Part shown: positions 34,885 through 43,970 of the stretch, one piece after another
Layout: every line of letters starts with the position of its first letter
Position numbering within the stretch: the stretch's first letter is position 1
Assembly: GCF_002742335.1 (NCBI RefSeq)
Contig: NZ_MDGR01000007.1
Span: 996,501-1,060,500 of the forward strand
From: Reichenbachiella sp. 5M10
GTDB taxonomy: Bacteria; Bacteroidota; Bacteroidia; Cytophagales; Cyclobacteriaceae
Direction: 5' to 3'
Length of the DNA: 64,000 nucleotides
The notes under the pieces: generated by a model
Seen by the model: the letters and a program-made list of their open reading frames with translations, nothing else
Databases searched by the model: none
Told to the model about the DNA's origin: nothing
Translations under genes and position numbers: made by a program

Positions 34885-36525
34885 ATGAAAAATATATTTT
34901 CAACACTAATAGTAGCACTGATCTTTCTAGCAGGTTGTGATAGTTTCCTTGAGGAGGAAAATAAATCAAATGTGACCGCTGAGGATTTTTATGTGACGGA
35001 AGAAGGATACTCTGCGTTGATCAACGCTGGTTATTCATCACTGAGAACTTTGTATGGGCAAGATCCATGGATGTTTGCTTCGGGTACTGATCTATATACT
35101 GATGGAAGAAACCAGTCTCCTGTAGGATTGGCTGGATATACACAGCTCAATGCTTCAGCCGAGGGCGTAGATTTCATTTATTTGAATGCATATGTAGCCA
35201 TCCAAAGAGCCAATACGGCGCTTCACTATGCTACATTGACGGAGCCTACGGATGATTTGGACAAGCATGTCGCGGAGATGAAGTTCATCAGAGCCAACGC
35301 TTACTTCTTGTTGGTGCAGTCTTATGGCGGTGTAGCTTTGATTACAGAACTCGTAGACGAAGCAATCACTGAGTTTGATAGAGCTGAAGCAGCAGATGTA
35401 TACGCGTTGATTATTCAGGATTTGGAAGAGGCTTTGCCGAATTTGCCAGATGGCACTTTTGACGGTCACGTGACTAAGAGAGCGGCTCAAGATATCTTGG
35501 CTAAGGTACACTTGACGAGAGCTTATGAGAGTTTCGCTGCAAGCGATGACTTCTCCAAAGCAGCTTCTTATGCGGATGCAGCGATCGGGGGGCAGTCATT
35601 GACGCAATCTTTCGAAGAGCTATGGACTCCAGGCAATGAAATGAACGAGGAGGTGATCTTCTCTGTGCAGTTTGATGCAGCGAGTATCAGTACTGCACCG
35701 ACTGAGTTGGGCAACCAGCAACAAAATTACTTTGGTTCGTATACAGGAGGTACTGAGGTAGCAGGTGATGCACCATACAAGTCATACAACTTGTGTCCAA
35801 CTCGATTTGCTTTGGATTTATTCGAGCAAGGAGATGAGCGTTGGGATGCTACCTTCATGACAGAAGTATACGCGAGATACTATGATTACTTTGACGTAGC
35901 GGATCATTCGTCTTTGGAAGTGGTACATTTCTATGCGCCATCATGGTACTCTTCTGCGGACAGTCTTGCCTATGTGAGTGCATTATCTGCTGACGAGTTG
36001 GTGAACTTTAGGTATCATAAATATGGTGATTACGATCCTGAAGGTGGAGATATCTCTGGAAACTACGCGACAATCATTGTCAAGAAGTTTGATGATCCTA
36101 CTTCTAGATTTGCATCGAATGGAAACGATGCCTACACCAGTACTAGAGACGTAGTAGTATCTCGATTGGGAGAGACTTACTTGGTCGCAGCAGAGGCTTA
36201 TTTGGGAGCAGGAAGTGATGCTACTGCATTGGATCGAATCAACGAAGTACGATCAAGAGCCAATGTGGCTGACTTGACAGCTATCGATATTGATGTCATC
36301 CTCGATGAGAGAGGTAGAGAGTTGATGGGAGAGTACAAGAGATGGTTTGATCTCAAAAGAACTGGCAAGTTGGTGGAAAGAGCTTCTGCTCACAACCCAC
36401 AAGTATCTACACTAAACTTTGCAGGAAACAATGGAACACAAAAGATATTGAGACCTATTCCTCAGTCTGCATTGGATTTGAATCAAAATCCAGAATTCAA
36501 TCAGAACCCTGCTTACGCGAAGTAA
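34885..36525 (+). CDS. SusD/RagB-family surface glycan-binding lipoprotein (pectin locus)
   Basis: The 546-residue lipoprotein has lipobox FLAGC with Cys C18. The SusD fold is indicated by FIRANAYFLLVQSYGGVALI, the C-terminal SRLGETYLVAAEAYLGAG and the end motif ILRPIPQSALDLNQNPEFNQ. It forms the lid of the SusC encoded 11 bases upstream and binds the glycan at the cell surface. Pectin is inferred from neighbours. Confidence 0.95.
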   Translation: MKNIFSTLIVALIFLAGCDSFLEEENKSNVTAEDFYVTEEGYSALINAGYSSLRTLYGQDPWMFASGTDLYTDGRNQSPVGLAGYTQLNASAEGVDFIYLNAYVAIQRANTALHYATLTEPTDDLDKHVAEMKFIRANAYFLLVQSYGGVALITELVDEAITEFDRAEAADVYALIIQDLEEALPNLPDGTFDGHVTKRAAQDILAKVHLTRAYESFAASDDFSKAASYADAAIGGQSLTQSFEELWTPGNEMNEEVIFSVQFDAASISTAPTELGNQQQNYFGSYTGGTEVAGDAPYKSYNLCPTRFALDLFEQGDERWDATFMTEVYARYYDYFDVADHSSLEVVHFYAPSWYSSADSLAYVSALSADELVNFRYHKYGDYDPEGGDISGNYATIIVKKFDDPTSRFASNGNDAYTSTRDVVVSRLGETYLVAAEAYLGAGSDATALDRINEVRSRANVADLTAIDIDVILDERGRELMGEYKRWFDLKRTGKLVERASAHNPQVSTLNFAGNNGTQKILRPIPQSALDLNQNPEFNQNPAYAK

Positions 36526-36549
36526 TCCGTATCACTAAATAGAAGAATT

Positions 36550-37818
36550 ATGTTTAAGAATATAAAATATATGTTTGCTATACTGTTGTCATTGACGGTA
36601 TTGGCATGTAGCGAAGACGATAGTGGTAGCAATGAAACCATCACCATCAGCATCGATCAGGACCCTATAGATTATGCTCCAGTCAATTTGGACAGTGAGG
36701 ATCAAGCGGGCTTCTCAGGTAACATTTCATCCAAATCAAGTTTGGTCAAAGTCACGATCAGTATCGTTACAGACAATGGCGACTTGGTGTTGGACGAAGC
36801 GACTAGCTTCGAGGGAGACGGTCGTTCGTACGATTTTGATGTGACTCCTGATTATGCATTGGGTATGTCATCACTCAAAGCGGTGGCTGAAAACTCAGCA
36901 GGAGATATCGTAGAGGGTTCTCGAAAAATCAATGTGAAAGGTGGGCCAAACTTATCTTTGGAGCAGTCGGAGTTTGTCATTGATTTGTCCGTAGAACCTA
37001 CTGGGGCGTTGACAGGCAACGTGACCTCAGCAGGAGATATCCTTACTCAGGTGGACTACACACTGATATCGGGTGATGTCAGAGGAGATACCAAAACCGT
37101 GACTTTGTCAGGTGAAGAAAAGTCTTCATATGACATCTCAGAAGTATTCACTTTCGAGATGGGGATGACAGCTCTAGAAGTGGCTGTATCTGACGAAAGA
37201 GGAAACGTAACGACGAACACACTGTCTGTGTCTGTAGTAGCCTCTCCAGTATTCTTGTACTATGAATACATCGGCAAGGAGTTGCACGGTACGGATAAGA
37301 GAAAAACAGAAGGAAATGGAATCGGTATAGCTCTGATTGATGGAGCTGTCTATGACATGGCGACTATCACTGCAGATCCTGACGGTATGGGCATTGATTT
37401 CATGATCACCAATGCAGACAATACTACGCCAAAAGTTAGATTCTACTCACCATCAAGTCAGAATGGAGATAAATTCAAACTAAGCGAGATTAATGGTGAA
37501 TTGAACTTGAATACTACCACTTTCTCTGTGTTGGATAGAGGAGACGAAGCATTCTTTGATGCAGCTACCAAAGACGATATCTTGGCTATGACCTTGACAG
37601 ACGAAGGAGCGAGTACAAGAGATACTGATATCAGAGGCTTAGCCGATGGTGATTCCAATGTCGATATCGTAGGAGGAAGAGTTGTTTACTTCGAAACTCA
37701 ATGGGGAGCACAGTGCCTAGTGAGATTGAGGGAAGTGAAGGAAAATCCAGAAAGTAGCACAATGAAAGGTGACTACTATGTCATGGACTTCAAAGTGGTT
37801 TACCAAGACCTCAACTAA
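36550..37818 (+). CDS. Surface lipoprotein with two Ig-like domains, SusE/F-like position
   Basis: The 422-residue lipoprotein has lipobox LTVLAC (C20). Two similar beta-sandwich units follow: about 33-130 with FSGNISSKSSLVKVTISIV and about 134-233 with LTGNVTSAGDILTQVDYTL. The C-terminal part (about 235-422) is a separate unrecognised domain with LYYEYIGKELHGTD. The position right after SusD matches that of surface glycan-binding proteins. Ig-like units probably act as spacers that hold the final domain away from the membrane, so the last domain is the likely glycan binder. No catalytic motif is seen. Confidence 0.75.
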   Translation: MFKNIKYMFAILLSLTVLACSEDDSGSNETITISIDQDPIDYAPVNLDSEDQAGFSGNISSKSSLVKVTISIVTDNGDLVLDEATSFEGDGRSYDFDVTPDYALGMSSLKAVAENSAGDIVEGSRKINVKGGPNLSLEQSEFVIDLSVEPTGALTGNVTSAGDILTQVDYTLISGDVRGDTKTVTLSGEEKSSYDISEVFTFEMGMTALEVAVSDERGNVTTNTLSVSVVASPVFLYYEYIGKELHGTDKRKTEGNGIGIALIDGAVYDMATITADPDGMGIDFMITNADNTTPKVRFYSPSSQNGDKFKLSEINGELNLNTTTFSVLDRGDEAFFDAATKDDILAMTLTDEGASTRDTDIRGLADGDSNVDIVGGRVVYFETQWGAQCLVRLREVKENPESSTMKGDYYVMDFKVVYQDLN

Positions 37819-37830
37819 AATTTAGAATAC

Positions 37831-37868
37831 ATACAACCAGGGTGCTTGTCACCTTGGTTGTATTCTTT
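37831..37868 (+). terminator. Intra-locus terminator/attenuator between lipoprotein and CE12 genes
   Basis: ATACAACCAGGGTG (37831-37844) pairs with CACCTTGGTTGTAT (37850-37863) with one G-U around CTTGT, followed by TCTTTT. It may lower transcription of the enzyme genes relative to SusC/SusD, or end the first transcript. Confidence 0.75.
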
Positions 37869-37895
37869 TCTCAATTTCATTTTTTGACAACATCA

Positions 37896-38660
37896 ATGTT
37901 GAAATATTTTCTGATTTTTCTTCTCACGATATGGATGAGTGGATGTCATCAGCAGGAATCCTACACGCTTCATTTGGTGGGAGACTCGACGATGGCAGAC
38001 AAAAAGGATCCAGAACTCAATCCAGAACACGGATGGGGACAAGTGCTGCCGAGCTATTTTGACTCAGCAGTGACAGTGGTCAACCATGCGGTGAATGGTC
38101 GTAGTACCAAGAGCTTCATCGAAGAAGGAAAGTGGGACCGTGTGAAAGCACAAATCAAATCCGGAGACTATGTCTTCATTCAATTCGGTCACAACGACCA
38201 AAAAAGCAAAGATGCCGAACGCTATACGAACCCGTATACCGGCTACCGCAACAACCTCAAGACCTATGTGACTGAAGCACACGCTTTGGGAGCAAAACCA
38301 GTATTATTTAGTTCGATCGTCAGACGAAAATTCAATGAAGAAGGTGTTCTCATCGATACACACGGTGTGTATCCTTATGTGATGAGACAGCTGGCCATCG
38401 AGCTAGACGTGCCATTCGTGGACATGCAGTGGTATTCCGAGCAACTCGTCGCGAGTATGGGAGACCCAAAATCAAAAAAACTATATCTCTGGCTAGAGCC
38501 GGGGGAGTCTTCTTACAAGCCAGAGGGCAAACAGGACGATACACATTTCTCCAAATATGGGGCACAACAGATGGCTCAACTGGCCATCAAAGAAATGAAA
38601 AATCAGGGCTTTCCCTTTGTGAAATATTTGAAGGCTGAGAACCTAAAAACAAATAATTGA
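37896..38660 (+). CDS. Rhamnogalacturonan acetylesterase (CE12, SGNH/GDSL hydrolase)
   Basis: I start at ATG 37896 (254 residues) because it gives a proper lipoprotein signal with lipobox WMSGC (C17); the upstream frame overlaps the terminator. SGNH blocks are LVGDSTMAD (nucleophile S31), G69 of NHAVNGRS, IQFGHND (N100) and the catalytic DDTH (D214, H217). CE12 enzymes remove acetyl groups from the galacturonate residues of rhamnogalacturonan, which unblocks the backbone for lyases and hydrolases. The stop overlaps the next ATG by one base. Confidence 0.92.
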   Translation: MLKYFLIFLLTIWMSGCHQQESYTLHLVGDSTMADKKDPELNPEHGWGQVLPSYFDSAVTVVNHAVNGRSTKSFIEEGKWDRVKAQIKSGDYVFIQFGHNDQKSKDAERYTNPYTGYRNNLKTYVTEAHALGAKPVLFSSIVRRKFNEEGVLIDTHGVYPYVMRQLAIELDVPFVDMQWYSEQLVASMGDPKSKKLYLWLEPGESSYKPEGKQDDTHFSKYGAQQMAQLAIKEMKNQGFPFVKYLKAENLKTNN

Positions 38661-40024
38661 TGCTAGACCAAAAGTCTATATTGTCTATTTCATTCAAGCA
38701 CATTCAAATTTGCCTTGCGGTAGTTTGTACCTTCTTTTCAATAGGATTGCAAGCGCAGACTTTGGCATTCCCGAGTGCGGAGGGCTATGGTCAGTACACG
38801 ACAGGGGGCAGAGGTGGACAAGTGCTCATTGTGAGCAGTTTGGCAGACAGTGGAGCAGGTACTTTGCGTGAAGCCATCGAGACCAAAGGGCCAAGAACGA
38901 TTGTATTTGCAGTCAGTGGCAACATCGTCTTAGAGTCAGAATTGAAAATCAACAGTGGCAATGTCACCATCGCTGGGCAGACCGCTCCAGGAGAAGGTAT
39001 CTGCTTGCAAAACTATGCTCTCAAGGTGAGCGCATCGAATGTCATCATACGCTACATCCGCGTGCGTATGGGGGATTTGGCTGCTGAGCAGGATGACGCC
39101 ATCAGTATCACCCGAAAGAAGGACATCATACTCGATCACTGTACATTCAGCTGGGGAACAGATGAGACGGCTACCTTCTATGACAATGAGAACTTTACGT
39201 TGCAGTGGTGTATCATCAGCGAGAGTCTCAACAACTCGGTGCATAAAAAAGGTGAGCATGGCTATGGCGGAATCTGGGGAGGGAAAAAAGCTTCCTTTCA
39301 TCACAACCTATTGGCACATCACAAGAGCCGAAATCCAAGATTCTGTGGGGCGCGCTATCACAAGGTACCCGAAGAAGAAATAGTGGACTTTCGCAACAAC
39401 GTTATCTACAACTGGAAGGCCAACAGTGCTTATGGTGGCGAAGAGGGGAACCACAACATGATCGGCAACTACTACAAACCTGGTCCAGCTACGCAAGGCA
39501 AAAAAGCAAGGATTATCGTAGAGCCTTTCGCTCCTTACGGAACATTTTACTTGTCAGGCAACAGGATCTTGGGGCAAGATGATATTACCGCTGACAACAG
39601 TTTGGGTGTCAAGGGGGATTTTCCTGTCGAGGGCCTACTCACTGAACCTATCGATGTAGCGGGAGTCACTACGCAGTCTGCGGACGAAGCGTTGGCACTT
39701 GTGCTGGCACAGGCAGGGGCGAGCCATAGACGAGATGTCTTGGATCAACGCATCGTGACGGAGGTCTCCGAGGGTACTGCTAGGTATGGACAGGAGTCCA
39801 ACGGGATCATCGATACACAGAGCGATGTAGGCAACTGGCCCGTATTGGTCGGAGGCAAAGCACCAAAAGACAAAGATCAAGACGGTATGAGTGATCGATG
39901 GGAAAAGGAGAATGGGCTAGATCCTAAAGATCCAAAGGATCATCAAGCGTACGACTTGGGTAGTGACTATACCAACATCGAGTATTATTTCGAATTTCTA
40001 TTGGCTAAAAAGACGAACAAATGA
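38660..40024 (+). CDS. Pectate lyase (PL1-type)
   Basis: From ATG 38660 (454 residues) there is a signal peptide ending near SIGLQAQ. The mature protein starts AFPSAEGYGQYTTGGRGGQV and has the right-handed beta-helix of PL1 lyases, with NVIIRYIRVRMGD, DHCTFSWGTDE and RFCGARYHKVP, the last carrying the catalytic Arg region. The C-terminus has a calcium-binding motif DKDQDGMSDRWEKENGLDP. It cleaves homogalacturonan by beta-elimination, giving unsaturated uronates for GH105. It shares one base with the preceding gene and four with the following one. Confidence 0.9.
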   Translation: MLDQKSILSISFKHIQICLAVVCTFFSIGLQAQTLAFPSAEGYGQYTTGGRGGQVLIVSSLADSGAGTLREAIETKGPRTIVFAVSGNIVLESELKINSGNVTIAGQTAPGEGICLQNYALKVSASNVIIRYIRVRMGDLAAEQDDAISITRKKDIILDHCTFSWGTDETATFYDNENFTLQWCIISESLNNSVHKKGEHGYGGIWGGKKASFHHNLLAHHKSRNPRFCGARYHKVPEEEIVDFRNNVIYNWKANSAYGGEEGNHNMIGNYYKPGPATQGKKARIIVEPFAPYGTFYLSGNRILGQDDITADNSLGVKGDFPVEGLLTEPIDVAGVTTQSADEALALVLAQAGASHRRDVLDQRIVTEVSEGTARYGQESNGIIDTQSDVGNWPVLVGGKAPKDKDQDGMSDRWEKENGLDPKDPKDHQAYDLGSDYTNIEYYFEFLLAKKTNK

Positions 40025-41235
40025 GGGTAACCAAAACATACATCTATATTCTATCCGTATTACTGGCGGCTTGTACGACGACTGGTAAAGAGAAGCAAGA
40101 AACCGTGACCGAAAGCAATGAGGCTCCCATGTCTGTACGCATGGCGGACTCGGAGATGCAGCGCAATCCTGACCCTCGGTTGTTGGATTTTCGGGAGAAA
40201 CCCAAATGGGAGTATACCAACGGTTTGGTATGCTCTGCGATGGTACAAGTCTACGAGTCAACAGGCAAGGAGAAATATCTAGACTATGCCAAGTACTTTT
40301 TGGACTCGATGATCAACGAAGACGGGAGTATCAAGACCTACAAAAAAAGAGATTTCAATATCGACCGAATCAATCCAGGTAAAGTATTGATGGAGGTGTA
40401 CAAACTCGATCAAAAACCAAAGTACCTCAAAGCGATCGATACGCTAAGAGATCAAATGAACGGTCACCCGCGTACCTCGGAAGGTGGGTTTTGGCACAAG
40501 AAAAGATACCCCTATCAGATGTGGTTGGATGGATTGTACATGGGCTCCCCTTTTTTGGCTCAGTACGGTGCGGAGTTTGACGAACCTGCTTTGTTTGACG
40601 AAGTGATCCATCAGATCACATTGGTAGACAAGTACACCTATGACCAAGACAAAAAACTCTACTACCATGGATGGGATGAGAGCAGAGAACAAAAATGGTC
40701 CAATCCTGAGACGGGCGTTTCTCCACACTTTTGGGGACGAGCGATGGGTTGGTATGCGATGGCTTTGGTAGATGTACTGGATTACATCCCGGCCAATCAT
40801 CCGAGACGATACGAGGTGATAGACATTCTCAATAAACTCGTAGAGGGTTTGGTCACCTACCAAGATGCGTCAGGGCTGTGGTGGCAGGTGTTGGATCAGG
40901 GCGATCGTGAAGGCAACTACCTCGAAACATCATGCACGAGCATGTTTGCCTACGCACTACTAAAGGCTGTCAAATATGAATACATCGATCAAGCGTATTT
41001 GGCGAATGCCAAAAAGGCCTACGAAGGGATGCTCAATGGCTATGTGGTAGAAAATGCTGATGGGACAGTCAGTCTGACCAAAGTATGTGGTGTAGCAGGA
41101 TTAGGTGGAGATCCTTATAGAGATGCCTCTTTCGAGTACTATGTGGGCGAAGAGATTCGAGACAACGACCCGAAAGGCATAGGGCCATTCATCATGGCAG
41201 CCTTGTTATACGAAAACCTCAATACAGAACTGTAA
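40021..41235 (+). CDS. Unsaturated rhamnogalacturonyl hydrolase, GH105 (first copy)
   Basis: The 404-residue lipoprotein has lipobox LLAAC (C18). The GH105 (alpha/alpha)6 barrel is indicated by GGFWHKKRYPYQMWLDGLYM, carrying the catalytic Asp in WLDGLYMGSPFLAQY, and by FWGRAMGWYAMALVDVLDYI. These enzymes remove the 4,5-unsaturated uronic acid left by pectin or rhamnogalacturonan lyases, using hydration instead of a classic glycosidase mechanism. It overlaps the PL1 stop in the ATGA form, so the two are coupled, matching lyase and unsaturated-product hydrolase. Confidence 0.92.
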   Translation: MRVTKTYIYILSVLLAACTTTGKEKQETVTESNEAPMSVRMADSEMQRNPDPRLLDFREKPKWEYTNGLVCSAMVQVYESTGKEKYLDYAKYFLDSMINEDGSIKTYKKRDFNIDRINPGKVLMEVYKLDQKPKYLKAIDTLRDQMNGHPRTSEGGFWHKKRYPYQMWLDGLYMGSPFLAQYGAEFDEPALFDEVIHQITLVDKYTYDQDKKLYYHGWDESREQKWSNPETGVSPHFWGRAMGWYAMALVDVLDYIPANHPRRYEVIDILNKLVEGLVTYQDASGLWWQVLDQGDREGNYLETSCTSMFAYALLKAVKYEYIDQAYLANAKKAYEGMLNGYVVENADGTVSLTKVCGVAGLGGDPYRDASFEYYVGEEIRDNDPKGIGPFIMAALLYENLNTEL

Positions 41236-41236
41236 C

Positions 41237-42217
41237 ATGCGATTGCCTCTTGTCATAGCGTTGTTTTGGATTGGTAGCACCTTGGGAGCGAGTGCGCAGG
41301 CGGATCAGTATGATTTCGTCGTGGCGCTGGATGGCTCGGGGGATTATACGACCGTACAAGCTGCACTGGATGCCGTGCCGGATATCCGAAAAGCAGAGAC
41401 ACGTATTTTGATTAAAAAAGGGGTGTACAAAGAGAAGTTGGTCTTGGCAGGTTCTAAGACCAACGTCACACTCATCGGTGAGTCTGTGAAAGAGACGGTG
41501 TTGACCTATGACGATTTTGCGGACAAGCTCAACCGATTCGGAGAACGCATCGGTACGTCAGGGTCATCTAGTTTTTATGTTTATGGCGATGGTTTCAGAG
41601 CGGAGAATCTCACGTTTGAGAATTCGTCTGGACCCGTAGGGCAGGCAGTGGCAGTACGGGTCGATGGAGACCGAGTGGCATTTGTGGGCTGTAGGTTCTT
41701 GGGCTACCAAGATACGCTCTACCCACACGGAAAAAATTCGAGGCAGTACTACAAGAACTGCTACATCGAAGGGACAACAGATTACATATTCGGTTGGTCT
41801 ACAGCAGTTTTCGAGCAATGTGAGATATACTCGAAGACGGGAGGGAGATACATTACAGCGGCGAGTACAGTAGAATCCTCTGCGTATGGTTTTGTCTTCC
41901 TCAACTGTAGATTATCAGGAGATGCACCCAAGGGATCGGTCTATTTGGGACGGCCTTGGAGAGATTATGCACAGACGGTATATATCGGATGTACGATGGA
42001 CGAGCACATTGCACCAGAGGGATGGCACAATTGGGACAAACCCAATGCGGAATCAACCGCATACTATGCCGAGTACGAGTCTAGAGGGTCAGGAGCAGCG
42101 CCCGATGAGCGTGTCGCTTGGTCACATCAGCTGAGTCCGTCGGAGATGCAGAAGTATGATGTAGTGACAGTCCTCGGTGGGTGGAATCCCAACGAACAAA
42201 CAACAGTAGAGCCTTAA
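41237..42217 (+). CDS. Pectin methylesterase (CE8)
   Basis: The 326-residue protein has a signal peptide ending near LGASAQA (residue 22). CE8 hallmarks are VALDGSGDYTTVQAALDA, Q136 in GPVGQAVAV, catalytic D159 in GYQDTLYPH, D182 in GTTDYIFG and the Arg of YLGRPWRDYA. It removes methyl esters from homogalacturonan, yielding pectate for lyases and GH28. It starts one base after the GH105 stop. Confidence 0.95.
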   Translation: MRLPLVIALFWIGSTLGASAQADQYDFVVALDGSGDYTTVQAALDAVPDIRKAETRILIKKGVYKEKLVLAGSKTNVTLIGESVKETVLTYDDFADKLNRFGERIGTSGSSSFYVYGDGFRAENLTFENSSGPVGQAVAVRVDGDRVAFVGCRFLGYQDTLYPHGKNSRQYYKNCYIEGTTDYIFGWSTAVFEQCEIYSKTGGRYITAASTVESSAYGFVFLNCRLSGDAPKGSVYLGRPWRDYAQTVYIGCTMDEHIAPEGWHNWDKPNAESTAYYAEYESRGSGAAPDERVAWSHQLSPSEMQKYDVVTVLGGWNPNEQTTVEP

Positions 42218-42240
42218 GAAAGAGATTTAATACAGTGAAT

Positions 42241-43941
42241 ATGAAAATAGACATGAAAAGAATTGTAGGGGTAGTATTGATAGCCGCACTCGGTATGCAG
42301 GCATGCCAGCCCAATGCTACGGTAGCGGTAGAGACGGTCGACGAGACGGCGTTTTTGTATGACGGCCTAGAGTTTGATATGCCCAAAGTGGAAGAACCTT
42401 CCTTTCCAGATTATACAGTGAGTATAGAGGAGTATGGTGCGGTAGGAGATGGTCTGACCGAAAATTCGGAAGCCATCAATCGAGCCATACGAGAGGTGTC
42501 TCAAAAAGGAGGTGGGACGGTCGTCATTCCTAAAGGAATTTGGCTCACAGGTCCTATCTCTTTGCAGAGCAACATCAACTTGAATACGCACGACGGAGCA
42601 TTGGTACTCTTTAGCGATGATTTTGATCTTTATCCGATCATAGAGACCAATTTCGAAGGGTTAGAGACGTTCAGATGTACATCCCCCATCAACGGTAAAA
42701 ACTTGACCAATGTGGCGATCACAGGAGGAGGAGTGTTTGACGGATCAGGTGACTCATGGAGGCCCGTGAAGCGGAGCAAATTGACTGAAGCGCAGTGGAA
42801 GAAATTTATAAAGTCTGGCGGTGTGACTAGTGATGACAACCGTACTTGGTACCCTAGTGAAAAGTCTAAGAAAGGAGATACCGCAGGCAATTTCAATGTG
42901 CCAGACCTTAATTCCTTGGCCGAATTCGAAGAGGTGAAAGACTTTCTACGACCTGTGATGGTGAGCATTATTGGGAGCAATAAAGTGCTGTTTGATGGGC
43001 CTACTTTTCAGAACTCACCAGCATGGAATTTACACCCACTCATGTGTGAGAATGTGATCCTACGCAACCTGACGATTCGCAACCCATGGTATTCACAAAA
43101 TGGTGATGGTCTGGATCTGGAGTCTTGCAAAAACGTCCTGATTTACAACAATAGCTTTGATGTTGGAGACGATGCGATCTGTTTCAAGTCAGGCAAGGAC
43201 GAAGACGGGCTGAAAAGAAATATTCCTACTGAGAATGTCATTGTGAGGGACAACATTGTCTACCACGGTCATGGAGGATTCGTCGTAGGGAGTGAGATGT
43301 CTGGTGGAGTCAAAAATGTTCACGTGTCGCATTGTACATTCATAGGTACGGACTGTGGGTTGCGCTTCAAGAGTACGAGAGGTAGAGGTGGAGTAGTAGA
43401 GCAGATTTACATCTCTGAGATAGACATGATTGACATAGGAGCCGAGGCGATTCGTTTCAATTTGTTTTATGGAGGAGAATCTCCAGTGGCGTCTGATGGA
43501 TCAGTGGGCAAAGACATGGCCAAGGCCGAAGAAGTAGCGGTGACGCGTACCACTCCGTCGTTTAGAGATATCTATATCAAGAATGTGACCTCTACAGGTT
43601 CTGGTGTAGCAGCGTTTTTTCAAGGTTTGCCTGAGATGAAACTCAAAAACATCCAGTTGGAAAATGTGATGTTGGAAGGAGAAAGAGGAATCACACTCAT
43701 AGACGCGGATGATATCGTGTTTACCAATGTAGTGATCAAGCAACAAAAGGGATCGGCACTGACGACTTTCAACACTTCAGGCTTGCAGTTGACAGGCTTG
43801 GAAGTCGAAGAATCAGATAGCCCATCGATCAATATTTATGGAGGAGAGACCAAGAATTTTGTCTTGGCGAACTCTCAGATCGATAAGGCAGATGTAAATA
43901 TTGGGGCGGAAGTGAACCTGAAGTCTATTGAGTTGAATTAA
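42241..43941 (+). CDS. Polygalacturonase-type glycoside hydrolase, GH28
   Basis: From ATG 42241 (566 residues) the product is a lipoprotein with lipobox GMQAC (C22). GH28 motifs occur in order: NGDGLDLES (D289), VGDDAICFKSG (D310, D311), GHGGFVVGSEMSGG (H344) and RFKSTRGRG (R375, K377). GH28 enzymes hydrolyse alpha-1,4-galacturonosyl bonds of homogalacturonan or rhamnogalacturonan with inversion. The insert around 170-235 between the N-terminal motif and the helix is typical of exo-acting Bacteroidota members, but exo versus endo action is not certain. Confidence 0.93.
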   Translation: MKIDMKRIVGVVLIAALGMQACQPNATVAVETVDETAFLYDGLEFDMPKVEEPSFPDYTVSIEEYGAVGDGLTENSEAINRAIREVSQKGGGTVVIPKGIWLTGPISLQSNINLNTHDGALVLFSDDFDLYPIIETNFEGLETFRCTSPINGKNLTNVAITGGGVFDGSGDSWRPVKRSKLTEAQWKKFIKSGGVTSDDNRTWYPSEKSKKGDTAGNFNVPDLNSLAEFEEVKDFLRPVMVSIIGSNKVLFDGPTFQNSPAWNLHPLMCENVILRNLTIRNPWYSQNGDGLDLESCKNVLIYNNSFDVGDDAICFKSGKDEDGLKRNIPTENVIVRDNIVYHGHGGFVVGSEMSGGVKNVHVSHCTFIGTDCGLRFKSTRGRGGVVEQIYISEIDMIDIGAEAIRFNLFYGGESPVASDGSVGKDMAKAEEVAVTRTTPSFRDIYIKNVTSTGSGVAAFFQGLPEMKLKNIQLENVMLEGERGITLIDADDIVFTNVVIKQQKGSALTTFNTSGLQLTGLEVEESDSPSINIYGGETKNFVLANSQIDKADVNIGAEVNLKSIELN

Positions 43942-43970
43942 TGCGTATTGATAATTAGGAAAAGTATACA

